Shown: positions 1 through 12,200 of the stretch, one piece after another
Layout: every line of letters begins with the position of its first letter
Position numbering within the stretch: position 1 is the stretch's first letter
Origin: Pyrenophora tritici-repentis
Taxonomy: Eukaryota; Ascomycota; Dothideomycetes; Pleosporales; Pleosporaceae
DNA: 64,000 bases
Direction of reading: 5' to 3'
NCBI RefSeq assembly: GCF_003171515.1
Contig: NC_089392.1
Span: forward strand, 3,038,001-3,102,000
The notes under the pieces: generated by a model
What the model saw: the letters and a program-made list of their open reading frames with translations, nothing else
What the model was told of the DNA's origin: nothing
Database searches by the model: none
Translations under genes and position numbers: made by a program

Positions 1-3000
1 AGTAGCTGAAGGTCATGGAACAATTCGTCGCATCCAAGCCTCCAATTAGAAGGTGCGACGCATAGAAGCTTGCCTGCAGCTTAGCGATCCTTCGTCGTCC
101 AGAAGAATGCCCCACAAAGCCCACAAATTCATTATTGATAAGTGAAGCCCCACAATAGCTCCAGCACCGAGTATTCACGAGTTTCATCTATTAGAAGATT
201 GACTTTGGCAGCACATGTCATGCATCCGTCTCCATGTCAGGATGGGGCATCGGAGTCGGTTTCATGAGCTGAAGCCCTCGGCAGATGGTGTGCGTGGGCA
301 GAAATGGCCGGTCTTGCGCAGCCAGGGTACTTCGAAACGGGTTCAAAACATTATTATCGGTGAGCTTTGATGCTCATGCATCCTTCACATGGCATGTCAC
401 TCGCCGCGGCGTAGTCATCTCACAAAAAGCACATATCCCGTGAATCCATCCCAGGACCGCAAAAGTCGCCGCTGAAGAACGAATCAACCCCGACGCGCAT
501 GCAGAAAATGCAATTAGATATACCTATCCCTGCAATAGCATTCTGTGCTGACTCGAGATCTTCCATTGCTTACCTCGCTTAGAGCGATCTCGATCTCCGT
601 TCGGGCGCACCCTTTTCGTCTCACACATGCACCTTAGCGGATGTCAGCCTAAACAGGTCTAATGTACCGTCCCCGATTCGGTCGCCTGCCTAAGCGACCT
701 GGTCAATCGACCAGTGCGCCGGTTGAGATGCAATAAAGGGTATTGCATCGTACGAGTCTTGACGCAAGCCCTGGAGTTTCTGCGAGTCGTGTTTCTAGAA
801 TCAGTTCCTGTTCGAGCTTGGATAGCTGGCCTCTTCTCGGTCATATCATCCAGCTGGCATGTGATTGATCATCGCATCTAGTGGACATGCTGCGAGTCTG
901 AGGCGAAGCGATTTTCACGCGGCACGATGCGGGCAAAAGAACCGTTCGACGTCCCATTCTACACAGGGTCCGTAGGAGGATGTCATCCCCTCTACCTTTT
1001 CTGGCCACGTGCATCAGACATGTGTTGATCAGAATATTGAGCCAGCCTTTATAGCCTAGCAGGTGCATGGGTGGTTACAGGATCAGAGCCGCTTATTTCG
1101 CATCAGGTGCCCGAGGCAATTGTTGCGAAAGGGATGCCCTTCTACGTAAGCAGACAGTGCTCATGGCAGTTGTCGGCAGATACATTGCGATCCTGCAATC
1201 GGACGGAAGGACAATTCTTAGCTGAGAATCTCTCAGGGCGAGTACGTACGTAGGCAAGCGCAAAGGCCCTTCGGTTGCTTTTTACGCTTGAGCCACTTTG
1301 CTCCGCTGCTTCCATGTTAACCTGAGAACGTACGACTTGAGGCGCTTGTGGCCCATGCGACGTGTGGGGAAACTAGAAACTTCCGCTATGCCAGCAAGTT
1401 GTGAAGGTGACCACCACGCCAGTACTTACAGTATACGAGCTTCTTGCCACTACATTTTATGCAGCATGATATTCGCATTGATGCCGCTGTCAGTTCGACC
1501 CTGTACGTATGTAGGATACAACTCCACACCACAGGACTGGCGAGGTTGTGCATCCCGGGAATCTCCAGAGGTGAATCAGCTGACGCTACGAGTGCATATA
1601 CGAAAGCGATCGATCAACAGCATTCCTTGGCTGCGCATACTCACATAAGTCGTTCGCATTGCGAGCATAATGGTTAAGACTCCAAGGCACGTTAAAATAA
1701 AGGTATGCCAGGTTGTGATGATGTATGGTTCTCCTGCATGCAGCAGATATCGGATGTCGTAAGATGCAAGTTACCTCAGATCTATAGATCTATAGATCGC
1801 AACAGGGTTGATATAGCAAAGGTAGCCAGTAACCCATGGAAGCCACGGTCCAAATCGCAGATGATCTGTGAGATCTGATACTGCATGCAAGCCAGACCTG
1901 CAAAAGATCCATGACGACATCGGTCTGCCCCTCCACATCGGACCCGTGCAATGCATAGAACGTCCAAGCCCAAGGTTCGCGCCTTCGAAACTGTTTGCCA
2001 GAACCGCTCAAGGGACTACCGTCATTCGTCAAGCCCGCTGCGGGAAGCTCTTGACTCCACAGGCCACACGAGCTGGTCTGGACGCATATTCTCAAAAACG
2101 CGAATGCGAGGTGCAGATCTCTGGGGCCACCCGCGTGAGACGGCGGGAGCTCCCCCCCCCCACATCGGATTCGCTTTCCTCTACAAAAGATCCATAAGCC
2201 CTGCACCCATGTGGGAGCCTGGTCGTACATTTGAGTCAGGGTTAGACAGCAACATTCAACCAAATATACCGTTGCCTTTTTCGGATGGATAGCTGACGTT
2301 TAAGGACAGCGCTACACTTGTCACGAAACGGCTCGCGGCACGTTACGCTACAAGCAAATTGGTTGGTTTTCACTCAATTACCTGCTGAGCGCAGCACGAC
2401 GCCAATTTATTAAAGCGGCACGTCATGCACGAGCTGCTGCTGAGATCGACGAGACGATAAAGTTCATTACTACACCTGCCAAGCGTTAATGGAAAACTTC
2501 GCAATACGCGCATACCTCGGCACACGATACTGTATGGAGCCGAATCTCGTCGCTTTTTCCACAGGGTCCAGACTCCTCATCTTCACTGTACCGGTAGGTA
2601 TGTGTTTCCTGATTCCTATGCCAACCCCTCTTAATCAAAGCCACCACCACGTCAATCAGCCAGCGCATCAACCCTTCATCAGCCACACCGCAACAAGGCA
2701 CCCCAGAACGTGCTTCACGATCCAAGGACCGCGCCATCAATCTCCACTGATCTCCGCGTAGCTGCGCATCATACTTGCTTGTTTTCGTTAATCTCCTATA
2801 GAGTGCGCTCTCGTGCGACGCTTGTACCAAACTTTCGAGCGCTATCAGCATATCTCGGGCTGCCCTGCAGGACGGGGGCTTACTAGTGCTTCGTCTGGAC
2901 ACGTGAAAGCTCATCGTGCATTGAGAGATCCTTCGTCACAGGCCTTCTGATGATATGCGGAGCACAAATGTTGATCTTGCACTAGAGGATCCGGATAGAT

Positions 3001-6000
3001 GAGGCTCCGCGATCATCCTTTAACCCTAGACATGGATTGCTCCCAATCATCCCGTTCGTTTGGGCACGCAAACTGCCTCCTTTGACGTCGGTCAACCCAA
3101 AGTAGCCGGCTGCGTCATGTTCCTGGCCCGATGTGAGAGATTAGATTTGGCAAAGCATCGAACGATACCGGGGACACGCGCGGCCACCAGCGTTGGCTAG
3201 TTGGCGCCTACGGGGCGAGACCCAGGCGAGGCTCGTGAAGAACAGGAAAGCGAAATGGCCAGCCCGATTGCCATGGGTCTTTGTATCAACACCTACATCG
3301 CAAGGAACCCTGGATATCTGATAGTCGCTCGTGTCTCTACTTTGACTATAGCACTGACTCAGGGCTGCTGGGCGTGCAATAGTCTACACACAAACTTCCG
3401 GAACAAGACTATCATCGGAGAGTCGTAAACACCGTCCGTTGCCTTCGTGTGTGGGCTTAAAGATGGAGCAACTGGACACGAGACGCGTATGCCTTTGTGA
3501 GACTAGTTTTCAGCGTGGCTGACTGGCCGCACAACAAACAAAAGTGGCCAAAGGCTACAGTAAAGAGCACGATAGGGAATGGTTGGTTGCGTGAGATATC
3601 CTACCGGTCGTATTGTCGGCGGTCTAACATGAAGAGATTTTTAAGAATCGTCTTAGCCAAGTTTCACGTGGAAGGTAGGTCGAAAGAAGATGCCGTGACT
3701 CGAGGCACTATGGTTGTCACCAGTTTGACGATAAGAAGACAACAGGAGGGTAATATCGTGATAACGATGCCGGTTAAACTCGTATTCACTGTTGGTTCTA
3801 AACAAGAAGAATGTAACAATAGTCAACGTCAATTATTGACTATCGGGATAAACTAAGCGTAACGCTCAAACTCACAATCCTTCCCACGCACACTCTCAGC
3901 TGGTATACACGCTACTGCAAACAAACACAAAGCTTAATATTCCCCCATTGCATACGCAATCTCTGCAGTCCCACGCTCTCGGGTTATTTCACGCATGCAG
4001 GCAGGATATGCTCGGGCAGATGAAAACGGGGCCTTGACTCGAGATATTGGTCCGTTGTCTCTCCCATTGTTTTTGATTTTATGCTGCCGAGCTTCCTACC
4101 GGTAGTGGTCGTCTGCCTCACTTCTCTACCACATACCCGGTAGCACATCATGGGCCACGTATTAGGTAGTATCGAGCCAATATCTTTGGGATACTTGGTA
4201 CGAGGCGCGCTATGTTTACCGATCTACAACAAGTTTCGGATTTGATTCTGATTCTGGTTCTGGTGCATTCGCTTGGCCTTGTTTAGTTTATACGGGGATG
4301 GGATGGACAGACAGGCATATTGACGTCCAGGTTCGGCCAGCCCTACAAATCAATCACGCGGGACGTCCCGTCCAGCAAACCAGGGCCCCCAGCACCAGAC
4401 CCAGACCCAGACCCAGACCCGACAAGACAGAAACACGCAAACGTATGAGGAAAGTAGAAAAGAAACCGAAAGTGTGGCCGATATCTTGTCTAGATGTCCC
4501 GATTGGGATACCAGCTAAGATAGGTATCATGGGTGTGTGATTGTGGGTTTCGAGAATATCGGTGTCACACGACCGTCTTTGCGTGGTATAGTTGGGTGGA
4601 GTCGTCGGGGGGAAACGGAAAGGGGAGGGCTGGTTATGCGTGATTGATCACGATGGGAAGGGGCGGTGTGCAGCTGTTTTGCTGGCGGTGTGGGGTTGGA
4701 CTGGGTTCTGGGGTTTGGGGAGTGAAGAGTTTTGGTTGTAACAAGGGGGAAGGCAGGGTATAAATGGCGAGGGAGATTTTGATAAAGTAGAATGGGGGGT
4801 CCAAGGGCACTATGTTATGTGTTTTGATGTGCGGGGTTATGCTATGCGGCACTTCCTCGAGACATTCGTAAATCGCGTGTCGTGCTAGGCCAATAATGAA
4901 TTGTTAGATATCTGGTCCTCGCTCTTGTAGTTGGTGAGGTTGTATGCTGGACTTAATGGTAACGAGGTGAAGTGCTATGAGCCTGTAGAGTCCTTCTTCG
5001 CAGATTTTTGCTGGGGAAACATGGCGACGCAGTTCGGTGAGAGCTCGAGTTCCCCTCTATAGTTACACCCAGGCGTGTTGTTAAGATTCTCCTTCATCTT
5101 GATATAATCTACTCTAGGTACTCTAAGCTTTTTGCTTTTGGCACGATCGGAATTTCATAGTCTTCGTTCGTCTCTGATACTAAGGCTGAAATAATGAAAC
5201 CGGTCCGAACTGCTATTCGTGACTCCCGTGTCAGTATATATGTTCTGGGTAACCATAATCGTCATACTGACATGCAAGTAAAGGATGAACTCTATGTTTC
5301 AGTGATTACTAGGCGAAAATGTGCGAAACAATACCTTCTATCTCATCGTGAATATAAGCTTCCGACCGGTTTGCTTGCTAGCGGAGGCATATCGGCAGGT
5401 CCATAAGCATAGATCGTCGCGCGTCGTTCTCGTCCAGATACTCTCTCGATGCTTTTCGCAAACACGCCTCATGGCATGTGTGCACACCAATAGTAGCTCT
5501 GCTGAAAAACTTCCTGCCCTCTTTAGGCACGTTGTGCATCTGCCGACCGAGAAACATTTAACATGCAGAGATATCTACTTGATTTAGACGGGCCTATATG
5601 AGAAGGTCGATGAATCTGGGTTCGTTGATGTCCTGGCGCAGAATCTCGTCGAGTTTGATGATATCAGTACGCATTTCCTATAAGACACCGCTCGTTTCCT
5701 ACGCTGGGAATATATCGGCTTGTTCTCTATCTCCTTCTTAGAGAGATAACCGTATATCATTGGATTATCTACGTTATGGAAGTGCAAAATTTTACTAAGG
5801 AATATCATGTCAACGTCTTTGTAGGGGTTATTAGTATCGACATATCCGTCTGATTAACCCAAATTGATAGTAGTAAGGCTTTATCAATCTAGAAAAGATC
5901 TGACTACCCAGCCGTAGAGACTTCGTCGAAAACAATTATATTCACCAATCGTAACGTCGACTCAACGACTTCGCGCATCATATCCTTCCCATTCTTCGCT

Positions 6001-6116
6001 GTAATTCAAGTCGAAGCTGTCATGTCTAATTAGAGCTTCTCTCAAGTAGCCAGAATGCATTATGCATAGCCATACCTTAGATTTGCCTAGCCGTAATACT
6101 AGCCAGTGTATAGATT
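1..6116. other. gene-poor left arm, no supported gene
   Basis: I see no gene here. Open frames are short (the longest about 157 codons), overlap on both strands, show no recognisable domain, and lack plausible start and intron structure. A C-run lies near 2151-2162 and a short CAGACC-type repeat near 4394-4421. The segment about 5580-6110 is AT-rich with short minus-strand open frames that could be a decayed mobile element, but I could not match them to a family. Confidence 0.55.
4394..4421. repeat. CAGACC hexanucleotide microsatellite
   Basis: About four tandem copies of a CCAGAC/CAGACC unit are visible. There is no associated gene. Confidence 0.8.
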
Positions 6117-6124
6117 ACTAGTAA
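6117..6124. repeat. left 8-bp target-site duplication of the hAT element
   Basis: ACTAGTAA directly precedes the left terminal inverted repeat and is repeated exactly at 9266-9273 after the right end. Confidence 0.9.
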
Positions 6125-6134
6125 CATACTTGTC

Positions 6135-6260
6135 AACGAGCGAGCCGGCTCGCTCAGCTCGCTCGGCTTGGACGTTTTGACCAAGCCGAATGAGCTGAGC
6201 GCGCAGTGCGCGCTTGCAAGCCGAGCGAGCTTAGGGATAGGCGCTCGCTCAGTCAGCTTG
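6135..6260. repeat. left subterminal GAGCGAGC repeat cluster of the hAT element
   Basis: Multiple GAGCGAGC/GCTCGCTC copies occur in both orientations. A near-perfect hairpin lies at 6198-6214, with AGCGCGCA and its complement around one base. A matching cluster lies at the right end, about 9130-9255, including a 9-bp stem at 9208-9216/9222-9230. hAT transposases bind such subterminal repeats in known members. Confidence 0.75.
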
Positions 6261-6553
6261 CTTAGCTTGGTTGGATGGAGCGGTTGGAAACTTGGGGCTG
6301 AAGGACTTGGTGGAGGGGCAATCTCACGATGATTTTTAGGTGTAGTGCGTAAGTTCGAAACCTAGTTATAACCTAAAATACACTCTTTTTTGCTATATTT
6401 CTAGCAAATAAGCTACTAAATTTCCGGCTAACGGCCTGGCAACAATATTCTCCTTCTGCGACACTTCACTTACTACTTATCACCCACCACACTCACCTAT
6501 ACTCCACCAACGCGTCTCTATTTGCAGCTATTATCTACCTCGCCGTTGCTATA

Positions 6554-9085
6554 ATGCCAGCAAAAAGAACATGCGTTAATGCTCTAGAAATCGCGACAAC
6601 TTCGAAGCGCCCTAGAGTCGCAGCGCGTCATCGCGGGACTGCCAGCCAACCTGTGCTAGTCGATACTCAGCCATTCTCACCATCTCCACCTCCTCCACCG
6701 CTGTCGCCGCGTCAAGCTCTCGTTGCCGCGCCACAAGCACCAAATTTTGAAGCGACCCTCCGAGAGTCGCGCGCCGAAGAGACGATCATCCCACCACCTA
6801 AGGGCAGCGAGCATGCCACTGTTGCAGCTTCAGGAGCAGCTAGCGAGGCTGTCGACAAGGGTTTCGTATAGGTAGAGGACAAATACGACGGCTTTAATTA
6901 GAGTCGCTACCCAAAGCACTGCAAGCCGCCCACATCACTTTCGAACCGAGCAAGCTGGGTATACAGCCATGGCTATCGCATCGCCTTGCGCAGCAACGTC
7001 GCAAAAGTTACGTGGATCTGCCACTATTGCTATAAGCACAAGTTCACTACTGTTGGCCGTGGCATACATAACGTCTCGCAGTCTCCATCAGCGCCAGCAC
7101 GTCATCTCGGAGAAGACAAGAAAGTTCATGGCTTGAAGCCTCCAAGTAAGCGCACTACCGTCGCTCCTCGGAAAGAAACTCTCCTCGAACGCGCCCTTCA
7201 GAAGGGCTGCTCTTAGGCTGTTGCCAACGAGCTTACCAACTTCAATATACAAGAGTTTAGGCTTGCGGCCGTTACCTAGCTCGTCGAAAACAACCTCCCA
7301 CTCTCACAATTCGAATCATCGTCTTTTCGCAATATGATATAATTAGCTAGCGTAGAGGCAGAACGAGCCTTGTGGGCATCTTATAACAGCGTCTCACGAT
7401 ACGTTATACGCCTGTACAACTACCTGTTACTAAAGGTTATCGCAAGCCTTTCAGAATCAATGAGCAAAGTCTATGTAAGCTTTGACGGATGGACGACAAA
7501 AGGTGGCAAGCGCGGTTACTTAGGTATCGTCGCCCACTACGTTGATAGCTCTGGCGAGCTCAGGGACTTGCCTATTGCGCTCCCACAACTGACAGGTGCC
7601 TACACCGGCGAGGCTATGGCTGAGGTCGTGATGGCAATATTCAAGCAGTTCGAAATCACTGTGGGCAAGCTCGGTTACTTCGTCCTCGACAACGCACATA
7701 ACAACAACACCACGATTAACACTCTCGCCTTGCAGATAGGCTTTAGCGCTACTGAGCGTCGCCTTCGCTGCGGTCCTTATACGCTTAATCTCATTGGCCA
7801 GATGCTACTCTGGGGTGAGGAGAAAGAGTCCTACGACAACGAGGAGACTGAGCGCGTGAACGAAGCTGAGAATATGGCTACTTGGCGAGGCGATGGACCA
7901 TTAGGAGTGCTTGTCGCGGTTATTAACTACATCAAAACACCACAACAGTACGCTCTTTTTGAGAAGTATCAGAAGCTCGCTATTAGGGACCAGCCTGTCA
8001 ACGCGCCAACAGAACAGCACAAAATCAAGGAGCCCGTTAAGCTAGTTGTTACTCGCTATAACTCTTACGTTTCGTGTTTTAAGCGCGCTGTTGAGTTGTA
8101 ATTAGCGGTTAATAGGTACGCCAACTACCATATTTAGAAGATTGAAACTGAAGACGCGTACGCCCGAAGTCGTAACAACAAGCTGCCTGCAGCGCCGGAT
8201 TGGATGAGTTCTGATGGGATCAATGCCCATGACTGGCAGGTGATTGCTGAGTATATTGATGTGCTTAGGCCACTAAAACAAGCTACAAAACGGCTTGAAG
8301 GCCGCGGCAAAAGCGGTGCTTTTGGAGCAATCGCTGAGGTTATTCTAGTATTTGAATACTTACTTGGAGTCTATGAGGACCGCTTGCAAAGCTATGAAGA
8401 CGTCATTTATGATGAGCATACAGAGTCACCCGAAGACCACCTTGCTATCAACCTCCGCGCTGCCCTAGTTAAAGCCCGCGAGTACTACAACAAGCTCGAC
8501 CTCTCGCCAGCTTACTATGCTGCTATAATCCTTCATCCTCGCTACAAAAGCTACCTTGACGCAGCGTGGGCGGATAAGCCTGATTGGCTAGAGAGCAGCA
8601 ACCGCAAGTTTCAACATTTGTGGGCGGAGTACAAAAGCTTACCGAAGCCGCGCTTACGCTCTAAAGTTAGGCACAATGATATAGAAGACGCTATTAACAG
8701 CTTTATTAAGCCGGCAGGGCTTACGGAGAACGAGGAGGATGAATATGAGGCTTAGAAACGCAGCGAACCGATCGCTAGCGAGGGCGTCGACCCTATAAAA
8801 TACTGGGTAGGACTCCGCGATCGCTACCCCAGCCTTAGCAAATTTGCTATCGACATGCTATCAATCCCAGGCTCAAGCTGTGAGTGTGAGCGCTTATTCA
8901 GCGAGCTGGGTGACCTCCTCGAGCCCCGTCGGCGCAGCATTTCTCCGCAACTTCTAGCAGCAATACAGTGCGATCGACGATGGATAAGAGCTAGATTTGG
9001 CAGTGGTGAGGTGCCTGTAAAGGAGGCTATCAGCGATGAGGAGATGGACGCGAAATACGGTGTACATAAGTGGGATATTAGCTGA
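6554..9085 (+). pseudogene. hAT transposase, one frame with eight in-frame stops
   Basis: The frame opens at an ATG at 6554 and closes with TGA at 9083-9085, about 843 codons. It has no frameshift but eight internal stops: TAG at 6869, 6899, 7214, 7277, 8135 and 8753, and TAA at 7340 and 8099. The N-terminus is Pro/Ala-rich. A BED-type zinc-finger-like stretch with W-x-C-x2-C and later histidines begins near 7010. The RNase H-like core follows, with a first Asp in SFDGWTTK (near 7480) and a second in LDNAHNNN (near 7685). The C-terminal hAT dimerisation region has SSCECERLFSELGD (near 8870). All eight stops are one C-to-T step from CAG or CAA, so they read as mutated glutamine codons. The element cannot make its own transposase. 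Loss looks recent because the motifs are intact. Confidence 0.92.
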
Positions 9086-9265
9086 GAAACTCAACACCAA
9101 GGTTTCTATATAACTTTCCTAATCGGGACTGAGCCCATCAAGCCGAGCGAGCTGACAGCCCTGTTTCAGCCAATCCGAGCGAGCCGAGCGAGCTGCTGGC
9201 CTCCGCTCAATTGGCTGAGCAAGCCAATTGGCTGAGCTCGCTCAGCTTGCTCATTGACATCTGTG

Positions 9266-9273
9266 ACTAGTAA
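9266..9273. repeat. right 8-bp target-site duplication of the hAT element
   Basis: This is an exact copy of ACTAGTAA at 6117-6124. Confidence 0.9.
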
Positions 9274-12200
9274 ATATGTTTTCCTGTACCGCCGGCGTCT
9301 GTGATAAGTATTCGCCTAGCGTTGTAGTTCCTATGATTCACCTCACGTCTTGATGCCTAATTCACCACAAGGGCTATGAAGTAGCTCTGTTTGAGGTTGA
9401 GCCTGTTTTTCAGCAGGAGTTCCGCAAACTTGAGCTAGCCCAGTTGCTGTATCTCAGTAGTGTGAATAGAGCGTAACACATCACAGTGAAGATTACCGGT
9501 CCGTATGTTACCTGCCAGATAATTTCTGGGGACGACCTGTGGTTGCTCGAACTCGTCTCTGCCCAGCGCCCTTCGAACGAACTCCTTCTGTTCGCATCCC
9601 TCCTTGTTGCGCTTGGCAGCTTGGATTTATCTGCTGGAGAGTCTGGAACCAAGTAGAGTAGCAAGCAGACGGCCTGGAGGTTGAGCAAACTTCTTCAACT
9701 GCAAAGGATTGGGAGGGGTAACAACACCAGCCGACGAGAACAGATGGAATGCTGATTTGGACCCATTCAACATCGTCTAGGTAGCCCTCTGACTGCTTGA
9801 TAAGCTTCCTGATCTCCTCTCCCTGCCGTTGGTAATCGATCGGAGCTCCCACTAATTCTCTGTATTGTTGTCGTGTTCCAGAGAGATGTTATAATTGGGG
9901 CTTTTGCCAGCTTTTGTATCCTTGTTCTTGCCGGCCTTAACCTGACGACCTATATTACGCATCATCTTAATTTTTTTAACAACAAGACAAACCTGTTGTA
10001 CTTGCGGGGTATCCAACTAATCGAACTCCGAGGAAGCATTCGTCAACCCTTGACGATGCTCTCGTATATCAAAGGCAACCGAGTGTACTTGTTCAGTTTC
10101 ACAGGGTCTTCCTCATTCTTGTTACGAAAACTGAAATCCAAGAGGAGGGGTAATACAGTGTATGCACCTAAGACATTATCCTAATGGACTTAGCATTTCA
10201 GTCTACTACCACAATATAGCATTTGTAAACTATGTTCTGTATCATTAGGAATGTAGACATTGTTTGCTTCATCAGTCGAGCGGATTTGTATATTGAGATG
10301 ATGGACTATTTTAGCATTTTCGTGCGGTTCTAAGCCTTCGTTATGTTCCCTTGAAGGATCTAGGATTGCACTATAACACTATGGTATATCGCTATACCTT
10401 TGCAAGGCGGCAGTGTAAAGAACATGGGAGCTAGAAAGCTCGTAGTATGCTCGAAGAACGGCAGTTCTAGTAGCCATCTGCTGCTGTATCCCTGAACTGC
10501 GCTTCACGTTCGTCAATGTGTTTGCCGACATGAATTCTCCATCGCTGCAAGATGCGCTGTTGGCTTTCTGGGTACTTTGGTTGTATCTTCGCACGAGCAT
10601 TAGGACCTTCTTTGCCACATACCCTACTATTTCAGGCCCTTGCCCGGTCGGTCTTGGAAGTTTGAAACGAGCAGAAGCTACTGACGTAATTCGATATCGA
10701 TGGCCATGGAGACGCGATGATTTTGCGAAGCAGAGTGGTTGTATTATCCTCCTGTTACGTGCGGATAGATTGAACGAAGAACTTCGTGAGCAAGAGTTCC
10801 TTCTTTGAAGTATCCCATAGGACTGTGTCTTAGGATGTTTCATCGCAATGTGATCCTACCAAGATATGACTAGTACCCGTGTAGTAATCAAACAACGGTG
10901 GTGCTTGTGTGGAGTTGAGCCGTACTATCAGACACAAGCCAATAGTAATTTAAAGTTATCGGAAATTTTTGTATCAAACAGACTCATCTATGTCGCAACT
11001 ACCAGCTAGTACCTGTGTCCCGTGCTACTTCGCAACGTGAGTATGCTTCGGTAGTATTTGAGGTTGTGGCTCTAGATGAGGCTTTTCGCGCTTGAGATGT
11101 ATCCAAGAGCTGTTATGATATAATCGTGTGATATTAGCAAGAGATCGGTACCGGGAGGCTCGCAATCATATATGGGCGTTGACTGTGGGTGATAAGAAAG
11201 GGCTAGGGTTACGCGGGCTAGCAACTCAGAATTTGGACTAGCGCGTTTCTTTCACGGTCACCACTCAGCCCGCCACTGGCTCAGAAACTCCTAGTTTTTT
11301 TTGACGACATCCCGATTGTGAATTTGAACTTTCCAACACAGCCAGCATCTAGTCTACGTCTATCCTTTGAACTTACAATACCTGTAATGACTACAATGTG
11401 TGTATATCTCACTATGTCACTGCCTCCAAAGAAATGACATATTCTAGAGTGATGGATGTCCGCCTCCACACTCCAGCGATTCAACCTATACCTACCTCCC
11501 GGGATACACGTGAAGAGATGGACGACTAGAAAGCGATGTGACAGTATTGCGGAAATGCGAAGAGAAGACAAGGCGCAGTGTAACAGTGACGGACGCATGA
11601 AGAATGAAATGTTGGGATGGAGTGAGTTGATGTGTACTTGGGGAAGTCGCTCTAGGCATACCTTCCAGTCTCTCCATGTGTGCCTTCCAGTCCCCGTAGG
11701 CGTACTTTCCTTGTACGCACAAAGGGTATGCGCCACTTTGGGATGTTTGTTTTCTCTTGGCGCGCATAATTGACAATATTGCGATAACAGCACAGCTGAG
11801 GTTTGCATTACGACAGCCGTAAGCATGCGAGAAAAAGCGTGAGAAGCGAAAAGCGAAAAGCGATGGGGATGATTGAGATGAACAACCGTGGAGTATCGGT
11901 GTCATGGTTCCGACGTCTCAATCCCAAACATGGATATTGATCGGCCATGATTTCTTCCATGCCATCAGTCAGTAGCGCCAATGTCGAGTGCAATGGATAG
12001 CCATGTATAGGCGGATATGGCAACATAAACAGGAATGGTACTCACCATGATGGTCGGCCGGATGCAAGTCATTCTGGCCGGCGTAGTCATCTCCACAATA
12101 CGATGCGGCCATCCGGTCTGGAACGCGGCGGCGCTACGGTACAGCCTACCACGGTACGGGAGTGCATCCGTCAGGGCTGGAGCAAGGCAAGACGGAACGA

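Larger units (their letters stand above)
6125..9265 (+). mobile_element. hAT-superfamily DNA transposon, 3141 bp, inactivated transposase
   Basis: The element is bounded by an exact 8-bp direct repeat, ACTAGTAA, at 6117-6124 and 9266-9273. This is the target-site duplication length typical of hAT elements. The ends form imperfect terminal inverted repeats: CATACTTGTCAACGAGC on the left, and CACAGATGTCAATGAGC read inward from the right. Inside both ends, GAGCGAGC/GCTCGCTC motifs are clustered (about 6135-6260 and 9130-9255), as expected for subterminal transposase-binding repeats. The single long reading frame between them encodes a hAT transposase broken by stops. Identity as hAT rests on the 8-bp duplication, the BED-like N-terminus and the C-terminal dimerisation motif. 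Confidence 0.93.

Noticed and set aside
3497..3856. A 119-codon plus-strand frame
   Set aside because: No domain and no plausible leader or intron structure in an otherwise gene-free region.
9410..9852. Overlapping minus-strand frames of 92 and 114 codons next to the hAT element
   Set aside because: The frames shift between each other as in a decayed gene, but no domain is recognisable, so I do not call a pseudogene.
10379..10843. A 154-codon minus-strand frame overlapping a 96-codon plus-strand frame
   Set aside because: No recognisable motif on either strand. It may be a decayed element but cannot be supported.
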